In this document: positions 49,471-58,289 of the stretch, piece by piece
Position numbering within the stretch: the first letter of the stretch is position 1
Layout: the number at the start of each line of letters is the position of its first letter
DNA from: Gaiellasilicea sp963829845
Lineage (GTDB): Bacteria > Actinomycetota > Thermoleophilia > Gaiellales > Gaiellaceae
DNA length: 64,000 nt
Reading direction: 5' to 3'
Assembly: GCA_963829845.1 (NCBI GenBank)
Contig: CAWHKD010000020.1
Coordinates: forward strand, 48,762-112,761
Made by a program: the position numbers and the translations under genes
Notes under the pieces: generated by a model
Told to the model about the DNA's origin: nothing
The model's database searches: none
The model's input: the letters and a program-made list of their open reading frames with translations, nothing else

Positions 49471-50239
49471 GTGGCAGCTCCTGTAGTCGCTCCGGGCGTG
49501 CCGCCCGACTACTACGACCGGATTCGCGCCGTCGACGAGAGCACGTGGTGGTACAGGAGCTCGCGCGAAATCGAGCGCGCTTTGCTCGGCGATCGACTTC
49601 GTCCCGGTCTGCGGCTGCTGGATGCTGGCTGCGGCCCCGGCGGTCACCTCCGCTGGGCCGCCGACTCGGGACTTTTCAAGACTGATCGCCGGCGTCGACG
49701 TCGGGCGTCAGGCGATCGAAATCGCGAGGACGCGCGTCCCCGACGCCATCCTCGAGGTCGCTCCGCTCCACGAGCTTCCGTTTTCGAGTCACTCCTTCGA
49801 CCTTGTCGTGATGCATGACGTCCTGCAGCACATCCCCGAGGAGGATCTGCCGAGTAGCCTGGCAGAACTCGGACGCGTCCTCGACCCCGGAGGCGCGCTC
49901 GTCGTCCGGACGAACGGCGCCCGGCGGTACCGGCGCGCGCGGTCCGACTGGTGCGTCTACGACAAGGCAGCACTGCGAGAGACGCTGCAGGCAAGCGGTT
50001 TTCGGTGCGAGCGCCTCACGTACGCAAACATGCTCCCGTCAGTTGCCGCTGCTGTGCGCGGCCGAACGCCGCAAGCTCCGACGGAAAGCCGCGCCGGCGT
50101 GCCGCCGCGCGACTCCAGCCGCTTCCGGGCGGGTGTAGCGAGCGGGCTGTCGCGGATCGAGACGCGGTACCTCTCCCGCGCCGGCCGCTCGCTTCCGTAC
50201 GGCCACAGCCTCTGGGCCGTTGCCGTCCCGCGCGTGTAA
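49471..50239 (+). CDS. SAM-dependent methyltransferase (frameshifted)
   Basis: Leaderless-type start (TAGAAT, six bases, GTG). The N-terminus has YYDRIRAVDESTWWYRSSRE, common in methyltransferases of glycan loci, then LRLLDAGCGPGGHLRWAAD. A frame change near 49670 leads to RLIAGVDVGRQAIEIAR, LEVAPLHELPFSSHSFDLVV, MHDVLQHIPEEDLPSSLAEL and RVLDPGGALVVRTNGARRYR. About 255 residues of class I fold. The substrate is unknown. Confidence 0.83.
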
Positions 50240-50262
50240 CGAACGCGGCGGGGGCGGGCACA

Positions 50263-50543
50263 GTGAGTTACGCGATCGAGCTGCACGTCTCTCGCAATGC
50301 CTCGGAGTCCGCCGGTACGTCGAGTACCTGCTCGACGCCTGGGTCACGTGCTCGAGCGGCACGAGGGCTTGGTACGCGTGCTCCCGCCCGACTGATTGCG
50401 CGGAGCAACCTCTTCTCCAACTCGTCGCCGCCGGAACGACGACGACCCGTTCCGCTCAAACCGCGAACGCGGCCTTCGCCGGCGATCGGCGTTCAAGTGG
50501 TTCACCTGTCCTCGACGAGCCACGACGCGGGCAGACACGGCAC
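50263..50543 (+). pseudogene. N-terminal fragment of a GT4 glycosyltransferase
   Basis: After VSYAIELHVSRNA the frame shifts to LGVRRYVEYLLDAW and again to HVLERHEGLVRVLPPD, then a stop. This matches the start of GT4 enzymes of the type at 62.0-63.1 kb, which reads LGIGRYIEYLLKDW. Nothing of the remaining 300 residues is present; an unrelated methyltransferase gene begins at 50544. It is a truncated relic with two frame breaks in 90 codons. Confidence 0.55.
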
Positions 50544-51482
50544 GTGAGCTCAGACATCCACGCAGAAGAAGCACCCACGGACGCGGGGACGTATTTCGAC
50601 GCCCGCGCGCGGGATTATGACGCTGAGTACGACAAACCCACGGGCTACGCTCTGCGCTCCCGGATGGAGGCGGTATTGGAGTTCGTCGGCGACGGGTCCG
50701 GAGAGGTCTTAGACGCGGGCATGGGCGCTGGTCGGATCGTCGCCGCCCTCGCCGAACGCGGTTGGAGCGTAAGTGGAATCGACGCGTCAAAGGAGATGGT
50801 TGTGCACGCGCGTGAACGGCTCCAGGGAAGCGCTGTCCGCTTCAAGCAGGGAAAGATTGAGCTGTTGCCGTTTGCCGGCGATTCATTCGACGTCGTCGTC
50901 GCGACCGGCGTCCTCGAGTACTCGAACGTCGAGGCCGCGCTCAGAGAGCTCGGGCGAGTCCTTCGCCCCGGCGGGGTCGCCATCGTGAGCTACCCGAACC
51001 CCGGGAACCTCTACTGGCTGTGGAGGACACACGTCTGGTATGTCGCTGTAGGCGCTGCGAAGCGGATCCTCCACCAGCCTGCCCTGGCATTTCCGCGGCC
51101 TTCGCCCAAACTCGAAGCCGCCTCGTTCTGCCGGCTCCTCGAGTCGGCGGGGCTCGAACCTGAACGAAGGCGGCACACGAGCTTCCTCGTCCTGCCGTCG
51201 CCGTTCGACAAGCTGTTCCCGCGCACGGCCGAGCGGCTCGGACGCGTCTTCGAGCAGAAGCGGACGCGGCTTGGCCGACGGCTCGCGGGCCAGGTCGTCT
51301 ATACCGCGCGAAAGCTGGACCGGCGGCGCGCCGTAAGTGGAGCGCCCGCTCGCGACTGGCCAGCGCACCGCCGCGCCGACCCTGCATCCCCGCGCGATCG
51401 TCGTCACCGGCGGGTCGGGATTCGTCGGCCGGCACCTGCTAGCGGCGCTGACGGAACGTCCCGCGCCAAGCGTCATTCGTAG
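50544..51482 (+). CDS. SAM-dependent methyltransferase
   Basis: GTG 50544 (VSSDIHAEEAPTDAGTYFDA) gives a class I methyltransferase: YFDARARDYDAEYDKPTGYA, GEVLDAGMGAGRIVAALAER, WSVSGIDASKEMVVHARERL, ELLPFAGDSFDVVVATGVLE and LGRVLRPGGVAIVSYPNPG. Motif I has DAGMGAG where DxGCGxG is usual. The open frame runs to 51482, 146 bases into the epimerase gene, with unlikely residues after VYTARKLDRRRA. A shift of one base near 51330 would end it at the TAA at 51334-51336, just before the GTG of the next gene, which I think is the real end. Confidence 0.82.
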   Translation: MSSDIHAEEAPTDAGTYFDARARDYDAEYDKPTGYALRSRMEAVLEFVGDGSGEVLDAGMGAGRIVAALAERGWSVSGIDASKEMVVHARERLQGSAVRFKQGKIELLPFAGDSFDVVVATGVLEYSNVEAALRELGRVLRPGGVAIVSYPNPGNLYWLWRTHVWYVAVGAAKRILHQPALAFPRPSPKLEAASFCRLLESAGLEPERRRHTSFLVLPSPFDKLFPRTAERLGRVFEQKRTRLGRRLAGQVVYTARKLDRRRAVSGAPARDWPAHRRADPASPRDRRHRRVGIRRPAPASGADGTSRAKRHS

Positions 51483-52370
51483 CTTCGACACCGTCGCGCC
51501 AGCCGACGGCCTGCCCGATGGCGTGCAGACACTCTACGGAAACCTGGAAGACGCCCACGCCGTTCGCGACGCCCTCGATGGCGCGGACGCGGTCGTTCAC
51601 TTGGCGGCGGTAGTCGAGCCCGATGGCGGCGACGTCGAACGGCTGTGGCGCGTGAACGTCGAGGGAACGAAGACTGCGTACCGTGCGGCGATCGCGGCCG
51701 GAGCGAGCGTGTTCCTGCACATGAGCAGCGCCGGCGTGTACGGCGCTCCCCGTCGGCGCGGGCGGTTCGTCGAAGACGACGCGCCCAGTCCCGTGACGCC
51801 ATACCAAGCGACGAAGTGGGAGGCCGAACAAGCGCTCGCGGAGATCGACGGAGCCGCCACGACCTTGAACGTCCTCCGACCCGCCGGGATCACGGCCCCG
51901 GCAGCCGCCTCGAAATTCCGCAGTACCAGCAACTCCCTAGCCAGCGATGGGTTGTGGAGCTCCGGGGGGGCGTCGTCGTCCACCCGACGTATGTCGACGA
52001 CGTTGTCCAGACGATCATGGCGATCCTCGCCGACCCTTCGCCTCACGGCGCTGTCTTCAACGTTGGCGGTGAGCGCGCGTTGCCGCTGCAGGAGCTGCAG
52101 GCGCTGCAGGCTGAAATCCTCGGCATCCGACGACGCCGGCTGGTCATTCCTACGTGGCTCGCACGCCCCGCTGCTGCACTCGCCGTCCCGCTACTGGCGC
52201 GCAAAGGCCGAACCAAGCCGCCCCTTACTGCCATGGCCAGAGGCGAGCTCTTCAGCGCCGCCGTCGACGATCGCCGTCTGCGGCGGCGCTACCCCGAGCT
52301 TCGCGTCACACCGCTACGTACGGGGCTGGTCGAGACCTTCGAATGGGCGGTCGAGCGCGGCCTCCTGTAG
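51337..52370 (+). CDS. NAD-dependent epimerase/dehydratase (frameshifted)
   Basis: GTG 51337. The extended SDR fold starts AIVVTGGSGFVGRHLLAAL, with GADAVVHLAAVVEPDGGDVE, NVEGTKTAYRAAIAAGASVF, HMSSAGVYGAP and PYQATKWEAEQAL (Y-x3-K). A frame change near 51905 leads to VVVHPTYVDDVVQTIMAILA and AVFNVGGERALPLQELQALQ. It probably reduces or epimerises a nucleotide-activated 4-keto sugar. It sits next to the CDP-3,6-dideoxyhexose operon and could be the 4-reductase of that pathway; context is the only basis. Confidence 0.8.
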
Positions 52371-52386
52371 AGAGGCCCGACCCGCG

Positions 52387-53361
52387 ATGCCGGCACGCGT
52401 CCTCGTCACAGGTGCGGCGGGATTTCTCGGCTCCCGCGTCGCGCGAAGCTATGTCGCAGCCGGCGCAGACGTTCGCGGGATCGTGCGGTCGACCGCTGCG
52501 GCCGACCACCTGCCACCGCAGGTGGAGTCGTTCAGTTCGACCTGCAGGCGCTGGAGGTCGACCAGGACATCGTTGCCGGTCACGACCTCGTCGTCCACAC
52601 GGCCGCAGTCGTGCACGCCACCACGTCCGCGGAGCGTGCTCTACAGGAGCGCGTCAATGTCGGTGCCACACGTGACCTCATCGCGGCCTGCCGTAAGCAT
52701 TCGGTCCCGCGCATGCTCCACGTCAGCAGCTCGGCGGCCGTAGGCATCTGCGGACGACCGGAGGCGCTTGCGGACGAGACGTTCCCGTTCAATCTCCAGG
52801 GACTCGGACTCGGCTACGCGGAAACCAAGAGAGAAGCCGAGTCCCTCGTCCTCGCGGTGGACCAACCCGGCTTCGAGACGGTGGTCGTCAACCCAGGCTT
52901 CATGTTCGGCCGACACCAGCGACGCCTACCGCGGCAGCGAGGTCGTCGCCAGCGCTCTCGGCAGGCGGGTCGTCCCCTGTCTCAGAGGTCGGGCGAGCAT
53001 CGTGCACGTCGAGGACGTCGTCGACGGGATCAGAGCAGCAGCGGAACGCGGTCGCCACGGCGAGAGGTACATCCTGTCGGGGCCGAACGTCAGCTTCAAC
53101 GACGTCGCCCAGACCGTCGCCCGGTTGTCCGGCGAGCGCAAGCTCATAGTGACGGTTCCCGACGTCGCGCGTGCGGCGGCTCGTTTCTACTTCGACGGCG
53201 TCCGGGGGCGGGCAGGCGGCGGCGCGCCTCGGCTCTACCTCGACCGGCGCTACGCCTACCAGTACTACAGCTCGGAGAAGGGGCGTGTCGAGCTTGGCTA
53301 CCGCGCCCGATCGCTCGACGAAATCGTCTCAGATGTGCTCGACTACCTGAGAGAGACGTGA
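52387..53361 (+). CDS. NAD-dependent epimerase/dehydratase (two frameshifts)
   Basis: ATG 52387: ARVLVTGAAGFLGSRVARSY and GADVRGIVRSTAAADHL. After a frame change near 52530 comes AGHDLVVHTAAVVHATTSAE, MLHVSSSAAVGICGRPEAL and GLGYAETKREAESLVLAVD, where Y-x3-K is YAETK. After another near 52915 comes YRGSEVVASALGRRVVPCL, ASIVHVEDVVDGIRAAAERG and ILSGPNVSFNDVAQTVARLS. An extended SDR of about 325 residues. It ends 25 bases from the convergent RfbH-like gene, so it may provide another step on the same nucleotide sugar. Confidence 0.8.
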
Positions 53362-53386
53362 GGCAAGCTGGCTTGGCGCCGCGAAC

Positions 53387-54721
53387 TCACCGCCGTGACT
53401 CCAGGAACCGCGCGAACTCGGAGACGACGAAGGCGATCATCTCCTCCGTCAGCCCGGGATAGACGCCGATCCAGAAGGACCTGTTCATGACCACGTCGCT
53501 GTTCGGCAGCTCGCCGACGGCGCGGAACTCGACGTCCTCGTAGGCCGGCTGCCGCGTCAGGTTGCCGCCGAAGAGGAGCCTGGTCGCGATCCTCCGATCC
53601 TCGAGATGACGCACGAGCTCGTTGCGATCGAACGGCGCGTCCTCGCGGACGGTGATCGGGAAGCCGAACCAGCTCGGGTCGCTGCGATGCGTCGCCTGCG
53701 GAAGGAGGAACGCGTCCTCGTACGGCGCGAGGCCGTCGCGCAGCAGCTGCCAGTTGCGCCGCCGCGTCTCCACGAACGTCGGCAGCTTCGCGAGCTGGGC
53801 GACGCCGACGGCCGCCTGCATGTCGGTCACCTTCAGGTTGTAGCCGACGTGCGTGTAGATGTACTTGTGGTCGTATCCGTGCGGCAGGCTGCCGAGCTGG
53901 TGCGCGAAGCGAAGTCCGCACGTGTCGTCCTCGCCCGGCTCGCACCAGCAGTCGCGGCCCCAGTCGCGGAACGACTCGAGCAGGAGCTTCAGCTGCGGCC
54001 GGTTCGTGAGCACCGCGCCGCCCTCGCCCATCGTGATGTGGTGCGCCGGGTAGAAGCTGAGGGTGCCGAAGTCGCCGAACGAGCCGGTGAGCTTCCCGTC
54101 GTAGGTGGACCCGAGCGCGTCGCAGTTGTCCTCGATCAGCCAGAGGCCGTGTTCCTTCGCGAAGGCGCTCACGCTGTCGAGGTCGAAGGGGTTGCCGAGC
54201 GTGTGAGCGGCCATGATCGCGCGCGTGCGCGGCCCCAGCGCGGCTTCGAGCTGCGAGACGTCGAGGTTGTAGGTGCCGAGCTCGACGTCGACGAAGACCG
54301 GGACGAGCCCGTTGAGGATGATCGGGTTGACCGTCGTCGGGAAGCCCGCCGCGACGGTGATCACCTCGTCGCCCGGCTGCAGGCGTCGCTCCCCCAGCTT
54401 CTTCGAGGTGAGGGCGGAGACCGCGAGCAGGTTCGCCGACGAGCCGGAGTTGCACAGGATCGCGTGCCGGACACCGACGGCACGCGCGAACTGCAGCTCG
54501 AACTGCTTCGCGTACCGGCCCGTCGTGAGCCAGAAGTCGAGCGACGCGTCAACGAGGTGGAGCAGCTCGTCGGCGTCGAAGACACGACCGGATACCGGAA
54601 CCGGCGTCTCGCCGGGGACGAACTCGCGGGGCGCGAACTCGAGGTCGTGGAACGTGTTCACGAGCGCGAGGATCTGCTCGCGCAGCGCGGCCGCCGTCTG
54701 CACTTCGGTGCGCTCGCTCAC
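53387..54721 (-). CDS. rfbH: CDP-4-keto-6-deoxy-D-glucose-3-dehydrase (RfbH-like)
   Basis: This PMP- and [2Fe-2S]-dependent dehydrase removes O-3 from CDP-4-keto-6-deoxyglucose on the way to 3,6-dideoxyhexoses. It is intact at 444 residues, close to the usual 437. It has the DegT fold (LCNSGSSANLLAVSALTSK, GDEVITVAAGFPTTVNPIIL, IEDNCDALGSTYDGKLTG) but SFYPAHHITMGEGG carries His where aminotransferases have the PLP Lys, the diagnostic feature of RfbH/E1. The Cys-rich RDWGRDCWCEPGEDDTCG fits the iron-sulfur site. The GTG start overlaps the stop of rfbG. It is the last gene of the four-gene coupled operon. Confidence 0.94.
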   Translation of the reverse strand: MSERTEVQTAAALREQILALVNTFHDLEFAPREFVPGETPVPVSGRVFDADELLHLVDASLDFWLTTGRYAKQFELQFARAVGVRHAILCNSGSSANLLAVSALTSKKLGERRLQPGDEVITVAAGFPTTVNPIILNGLVPVFVDVELGTYNLDVSQLEAALGPRTRAIMAAHTLGNPFDLDSVSAFAKEHGLWLIEDNCDALGSTYDGKLTGSFGDFGTLSFYPAHHITMGEGGAVLTNRPQLKLLLESFRDWGRDCWCEPGEDDTCGLRFAHQLGSLPHGYDHKYIYTHVGYNLKVTDMQAAVGVAQLAKLPTFVETRRRNWQLLRDGLAPYEDAFLLPQATHRSDPSWFGFPITVREDAPFDRNELVRHLEDRRIATRLLFGGNLTRQPAYEDVEFRAVGELPNSDVVMNRSFWIGVYPGLTEEMIAFVVSEFARFLESRR

Positions 54722-55713
54722 CGCTGCGGGCCGTCCCCGCGAAGGTACTCCGCGTACCACGCAATCGTCTCGTCGAGCCCACTGGCGAGGTCGTGCCGCG
54801 GGCGCCACGCGAGCACCGTGCGCGCCTTCTCCGCAGAAAGCACCTGCTCGCGGATCTCGCCGACGGCGGTGCCGAGCACGACCGGCTCGAGCGACTCCTT
54901 CTCCATCCGCTCGGCGATGGCGGCGACGAGTTCGAGGACCGTGAGCGGGCTCTCGTCGCTGAAGTTGAAGGCGCCGCCGGCAACGCCGTCGCGGCCGACA
55001 GCGTCCGCCAGTGCGAGGTAGGCCGCCGCCGCGTCGCGGACGTAGAGGTAGTCGCGGACGAAGCTGCCGTCGCTGCGGAGGACCGGCCGTTCGCCTCGAT
55101 GCAACGAGCGGATCGTGCTCGGGACGATGCGACTCCAGTTCAGGTCGCCGCCGCCGTAAACGTTGCCGCACCGCGCGATCGCCACTGGCACGCCGTAGGT
55201 GTGGTGGTACGACTGCGCGATCAGGTCGGCCGCGGCCTTCGACACCTCGTACGGATGGCGTGCTGCGAGCGGCGATTCCTCCGTGTACGGAAGTGAGGCG
55301 GCTTCGCCGTAGGCCTTGTCACTCGAGGCGACGACGACCCGCTGCACCAGGTCGGCGTGTTGTCGGCAAACCTCGAGCAGGTTGTACGTTCCGCGAACGT
55401 TCGCCTCCAGTGTGCGCAGTGGGGCGCGATGCGCCACGCCCACGATCGTCTGCGCGCCGAGGTGGATGACCGTGTCGGTCTCGTGCACCGTGACGGCGCG
55501 CTCCAGCGTCGAGATGTCCTCGAGGGCGCCCTCGACGACCGCGCAGCGCCGGATGTCGCCGCTGCGCACGAGCTCCGATTGCGGATCGTGGTCGAGGACG
55601 AGGGCGACCACGCCGGCTCCTCTGCCGAGCAGGTCCTTGACAAGCCACGAGCCGACCATGCCCGTGGCTCCGGTCACGAGCACGCGCCGCCCCGTCCACT
55701 CGTCGGCGCTCAT
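54718..55713 (-). CDS. rfbG: CDP-glucose 4,6-dehydratase
   Basis: It converts CDP-D-glucose to CDP-4-keto-6-deoxy-D-glucose with bound NAD. The intact 331-residue SDR has GRRVLVTGATGMVGSWLVKD, TVIHLGAQTIVGVAHRAPLR, SSDKAYGEAASLPYTEE, HPYEVSKAAADLIAQSYHHT (Y-x3-K) and ARCGNVYGGGDLNWSRIVP. The GAQTIVGVA and GGGDLNWSRIVPS patterns are typical of RfbG. It starts inside the rfbF stop (ATGA) and overlaps rfbH. Confidence 0.94.
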   Translation of the reverse strand: MSADEWTGRRVLVTGATGMVGSWLVKDLLGRGAGVVALVLDHDPQSELVRSGDIRRCAVVEGALEDISTLERAVTVHETDTVIHLGAQTIVGVAHRAPLRTLEANVRGTYNLLEVCRQHADLVQRVVVASSDKAYGEAASLPYTEESPLAARHPYEVSKAAADLIAQSYHHTYGVPVAIARCGNVYGGGDLNWSRIVPSTIRSLHRGERPVLRSDGSFVRDYLYVRDAAAAYLALADAVGRDGVAGGAFNFSDESPLTVLELVAAIAERMEKESLEPVVLGTAVGEIREQVLSAEKARTVLAWRPRHDLASGLDETIAWYAEYLRGDGPQR

Positions 55714-56481
55714 TCCCACACCTTCCAGGGGACGTCGCCGCTCTCCCAGAGGCTCTCGAGCAGACGAACGTCGCGCAGTGTGTCCATCGGCTGCCAGAAG
55801 CCGTCGTGCCGGAACGCCATCAGCTCGCCGTCCGCGGCCAGCCGCTCGAGCGGCTCGCGCTCCCAGATCGACTCGTCGCCCTCGATGTAGTCGAGCACTG
55901 CGGGCTCGAGCACGAAGAAGCCCCCGTTGATCCAGCCTTCGCCGATCTGCGGCTTCTCCGTGAACTCCGCCACACGATCGCCCTCGAAGACGAACCCGCC
56001 GAAGCGCGCCGGCGGCCGCACCGCCGTCACCGTGGCCAGCTTGCCATGCGCGTCGGTGGAAGGCGACAAGCTCGGCGATGTTCGCATCCGTGACTCCATC
56101 GCCGTATGTGAGCATGAACGTCCCGTCGCGCAGGTGGTGCTCGAGGCGCTTGAGCCTGCCGCCAGTCTGGGTCGCGATGCCGGTATCGATCAGGTGAACG
56201 CGCCAGTTCTCGTGGCCGCCGTCGTAAACGTCGATCTTGCCCTGCGCCACCTCGATCGTGAAGTCGTTCCTTAGGTGGTAGTAGTCGAGGAAGAAGTTCT
56301 TGATGACCTCGGGCCGATAGCCGAGCGCGACGACGAACTCGTCGAAGCCGTGGGACGCGTAGATCTTCATGATGTGCCAGAGGATCGGCGAGCCGCCGAT
56401 CTCGACCATCGGCTTCGGCGTCAGGTCGGTTTCCTCGGCGAGCCTCGTTCCGAGCCCGCCGGCCAAGATCACGGTCTTCAC
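55710..56481 (-). CDS. rfbF: Glucose-1-phosphate cytidylyltransferase (frameshifted)
   Basis: It makes CDP-D-glucose, the entry to the CDP-dideoxyhexose pathway. GTG 56481 starts VKTVILAGGLGTRLAEETDL and TPKPMVEIGGSPILWHIMKI, the nucleotidyltransferase signature; DEFVVALGYRPEVIKNFFLD and FMLTYGDGVTDANIAELVAF follow. A frame change near 56062 joins to GKLATVTAVRPPARFGGFVF, AEFTEKPQIGEGWINGGFFV and FRHDGFWQPMDTLRDVRLLE. All family blocks are present. The start overlaps the deacetylase stop (GTGA). Confidence 0.92.
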
Positions 56482-57249
56482 GCGGCCACGTAGTCCTTGC
56501 GAATCGTGCGGCGCGCGCGGGAGCCGAGGCGCCTCAGGAGCAGGTACGACTCGAGCGAGCCGGCGACGGCTCGGCGCAGGAGCTCGGGCCGGCGAAGATA
56601 GTGGGCGTCGACGCGCGGGAGTGCGTGTCGATCGACGTGATCGCCGACAGAGGCGACCCTGCGTCGTGCACGCCGCCTCATACTCCTTGCTCACGAGACG
56701 TCGCGCCTCGACGTCCGGCAGCGCTCCGTATGGGTACGCGAACGTCCGCACCTCGGCCCCCGTGAGCTGTTCGAGGAACTCCCGGGACTCGCAGACCTCG
56801 CGTCGCAGCTGCTCGCCCCTCGCCTCGGGGACCGGCAGGTGCGAAAACCCGTGCGAGCCGATCTCGATGCCCGCGGACACCAGTTGGCCGATCTCGTCTT
56901 CTGAGACCAGTGCGGAGACGCGGCCGCCCGGACGATCGGTCGACCAGTCGTTCCGTCCGCCCACGTGTCCCGCGACGCAGAAGACGGTCGCACTCACGCC
57001 GTAGGAAGAAAGAATCGGCGCCGCGTTCCGAGCCACGCTGGAAAAACCGTCATCGAAGGTGAGTGCCACCAGGCGCTCGGTGCCCGTCGGTTCGGCGAGC
57101 TCCTGGACCAGTGCCGAGACATTCAGGATCCTCGCGCCTTCTGAGAGCACGCTTTCGACGTGAAGCTGAAAGAGCTCAGGGTGCACATAGAGGGGCGGAG
57201 GTCCGGCTTCGATGGCGTGGTAAGTGATGATCAAGGCGCGCGACAACAC
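56478..57249 (-). CDS. Polysaccharide deacetylase (NodB domain, frameshifted)
   Basis: GTG 57249 gives VLSRALIITYHAIEAGPPPL. The NodB homology motifs are seen: LVALTFDDGFSSVARNAAPI (metal Asp), GISATVFCV-like VSATVFCVAGHVGG, IEIGSHGFSHLPVPEARGEQ (H-x3-H) and VRTFAYPYGALPDVEARRLV. A frame change near 56660 leads to a C-terminus ending SRARRTIRKDYVAA. It should remove acyl groups from an N-acetylated sugar or undecaprenyl-linked glycan. It heads the CDP-dideoxyhexose operon. Confidence 0.85.
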
Positions 57250-57289
57250 AGCTCCCAGGTCTTGAAAAGCGCGCAGTTGCGCCCGACCC

Positions 57290-57295
57290 AGCCTA
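57290..57295 (-). promoter_or_regulatory. -10 hexamer TAGGCT for the CDP-dideoxyhexose operon
   Basis: TAGGCT on the minus strand lies about 40 bases before the deacetylase GTG, allowing a short leader with TGGGAG near the start codon. It is divergent from the GT2 promoter at 57361. Confidence 0.4.
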
Positions 57296-57360
57296 GGCGC
57301 TGCTCGAACGGGCTGCAATAGCCTGGCAGAAACGCCAGGGGATTCTGGTCGGGCGCGAAC

Positions 57361-57366
57361 TAAAAT
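57361..57366 (+). promoter_or_regulatory. -10 hexamer TAAAAT of leaderless GT2 transcript
   Basis: TAAAAT, six bases, then GTG 57373. It is the closest match to the TATAAT consensus among the leaderless promoters in this window. Confidence 0.55.
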
Positions 57367-57372
57367 CCGCCC

Positions 57373-58287
57373 GTGGTCTCACTGACAGCGATCGTTCCTG
57401 CCACGAACGACCCCTCTACCCTGCCGGTCTGTACCGAGGCCATTCGGCTTGCTACCGACTGTCCGGAGGAGATCATCGTCGTTCGAGAGGCCGATCGGAC
57501 GGGTCCAGCCGCGGCCCGGAACGCCGGCGCTCTCGACGCGTCGGGGGACGTGCTCGTGTTCATCGACGCCGACATCGAGATCCACCCGGATGCGTTCAGC
57601 CGGATCCGTCGCGCATTCACGGCCGATCCGGGGCTCGCGGCGCTCTTCGGCTCCTATGACGACAGTCCTGAAGCGGAAGGTGTCGTCTCGGTCTTCCGAA
57701 ATCTGCTCCATCACCACGTCCACCAGTCCGCAGCTGGACCCGCGACCACATTCTGGGGTGGGATCGGAGCCGTTCGACGGGACGCGTTCGAGCGAGTGGG
57801 TGGATTCGACCAGGAGCGGTTCGCGGAGCCCTCGGTCGAGGACATCGAGCTGGGGATGAGGCTCACCGCCGCGGGGGCCCACATCCTCCTCGACCCGGAT
57901 GTTCAAGGAAAGCATCTGAAGCGCTGGACGCTGCCACAGATGATTCATACCGACTTCGTTCGGCGCGGGATTCCGTGGGTCGAGCTGCTGCTCGAGTCGA
58001 GGAGCGGGTCAGCCGCGCTCAACCTGGGCTGGCGCCACCGGCTCAGCACGGCTGCCGTACTGATGAGTGTTGCAGCCGTCGCAGCTCGTCGGCCGCGCCT
58101 GGCTGCTGCGTCGCTCGGAGCCCTCGTCGTTCTCAACCACTCGTTCTACTCGTTCCTCGCACGGCGACGCGGCGGGCGCGAGGCCGTCGCCGGAGTCGGC
58201 CTTCACTCCCTTCACCATCTGACGGCAGCGGCCTCCGTTCCTGCAGCGGTCGTACGGCACGCCAGACGTCGAGCTGGAGCCAACTGA
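57373..58287 (+). CDS. GT2 family glycosyltransferase with C-terminal membrane segments
   Basis: The intact 304-residue protein has a GT-A core with EEIIVVREADRTGPAAARN, GDVLVFIDADIEIHPDAFSR (DxD), ATTFWGGIGAVRRDAFERVG and EPSVEDIELGMRLTAAGAHI (ED). After about residue 215 two hydrophobic segments follow (STAAVLMSVAAVAARRP, ALVVLNHSFYSFLA), so it is probably membrane-bound and works on a lipid-linked acceptor. It starts with a leaderless-type promoter and precedes the oxidoreductase by two bases. Confidence 0.9.
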   Translation: MVSLTAIVPATNDPSTLPVCTEAIRLATDCPEEIIVVREADRTGPAAARNAGALDASGDVLVFIDADIEIHPDAFSRIRRAFTADPGLAALFGSYDDSPEAEGVVSVFRNLLHHHVHQSAAGPATTFWGGIGAVRRDAFERVGGFDQERFAEPSVEDIELGMRLTAAGAHILLDPDVQGKHLKRWTLPQMIHTDFVRRGIPWVELLLESRSGSAALNLGWRHRLSTAAVLMSVAAVAARRPRLAAASLGALVVLNHSFYSFLARRRGGREAVAGVGLHSLHHLTAAASVPAAVVRHARRRAGAN

Positions 58288-58289
58288 GC

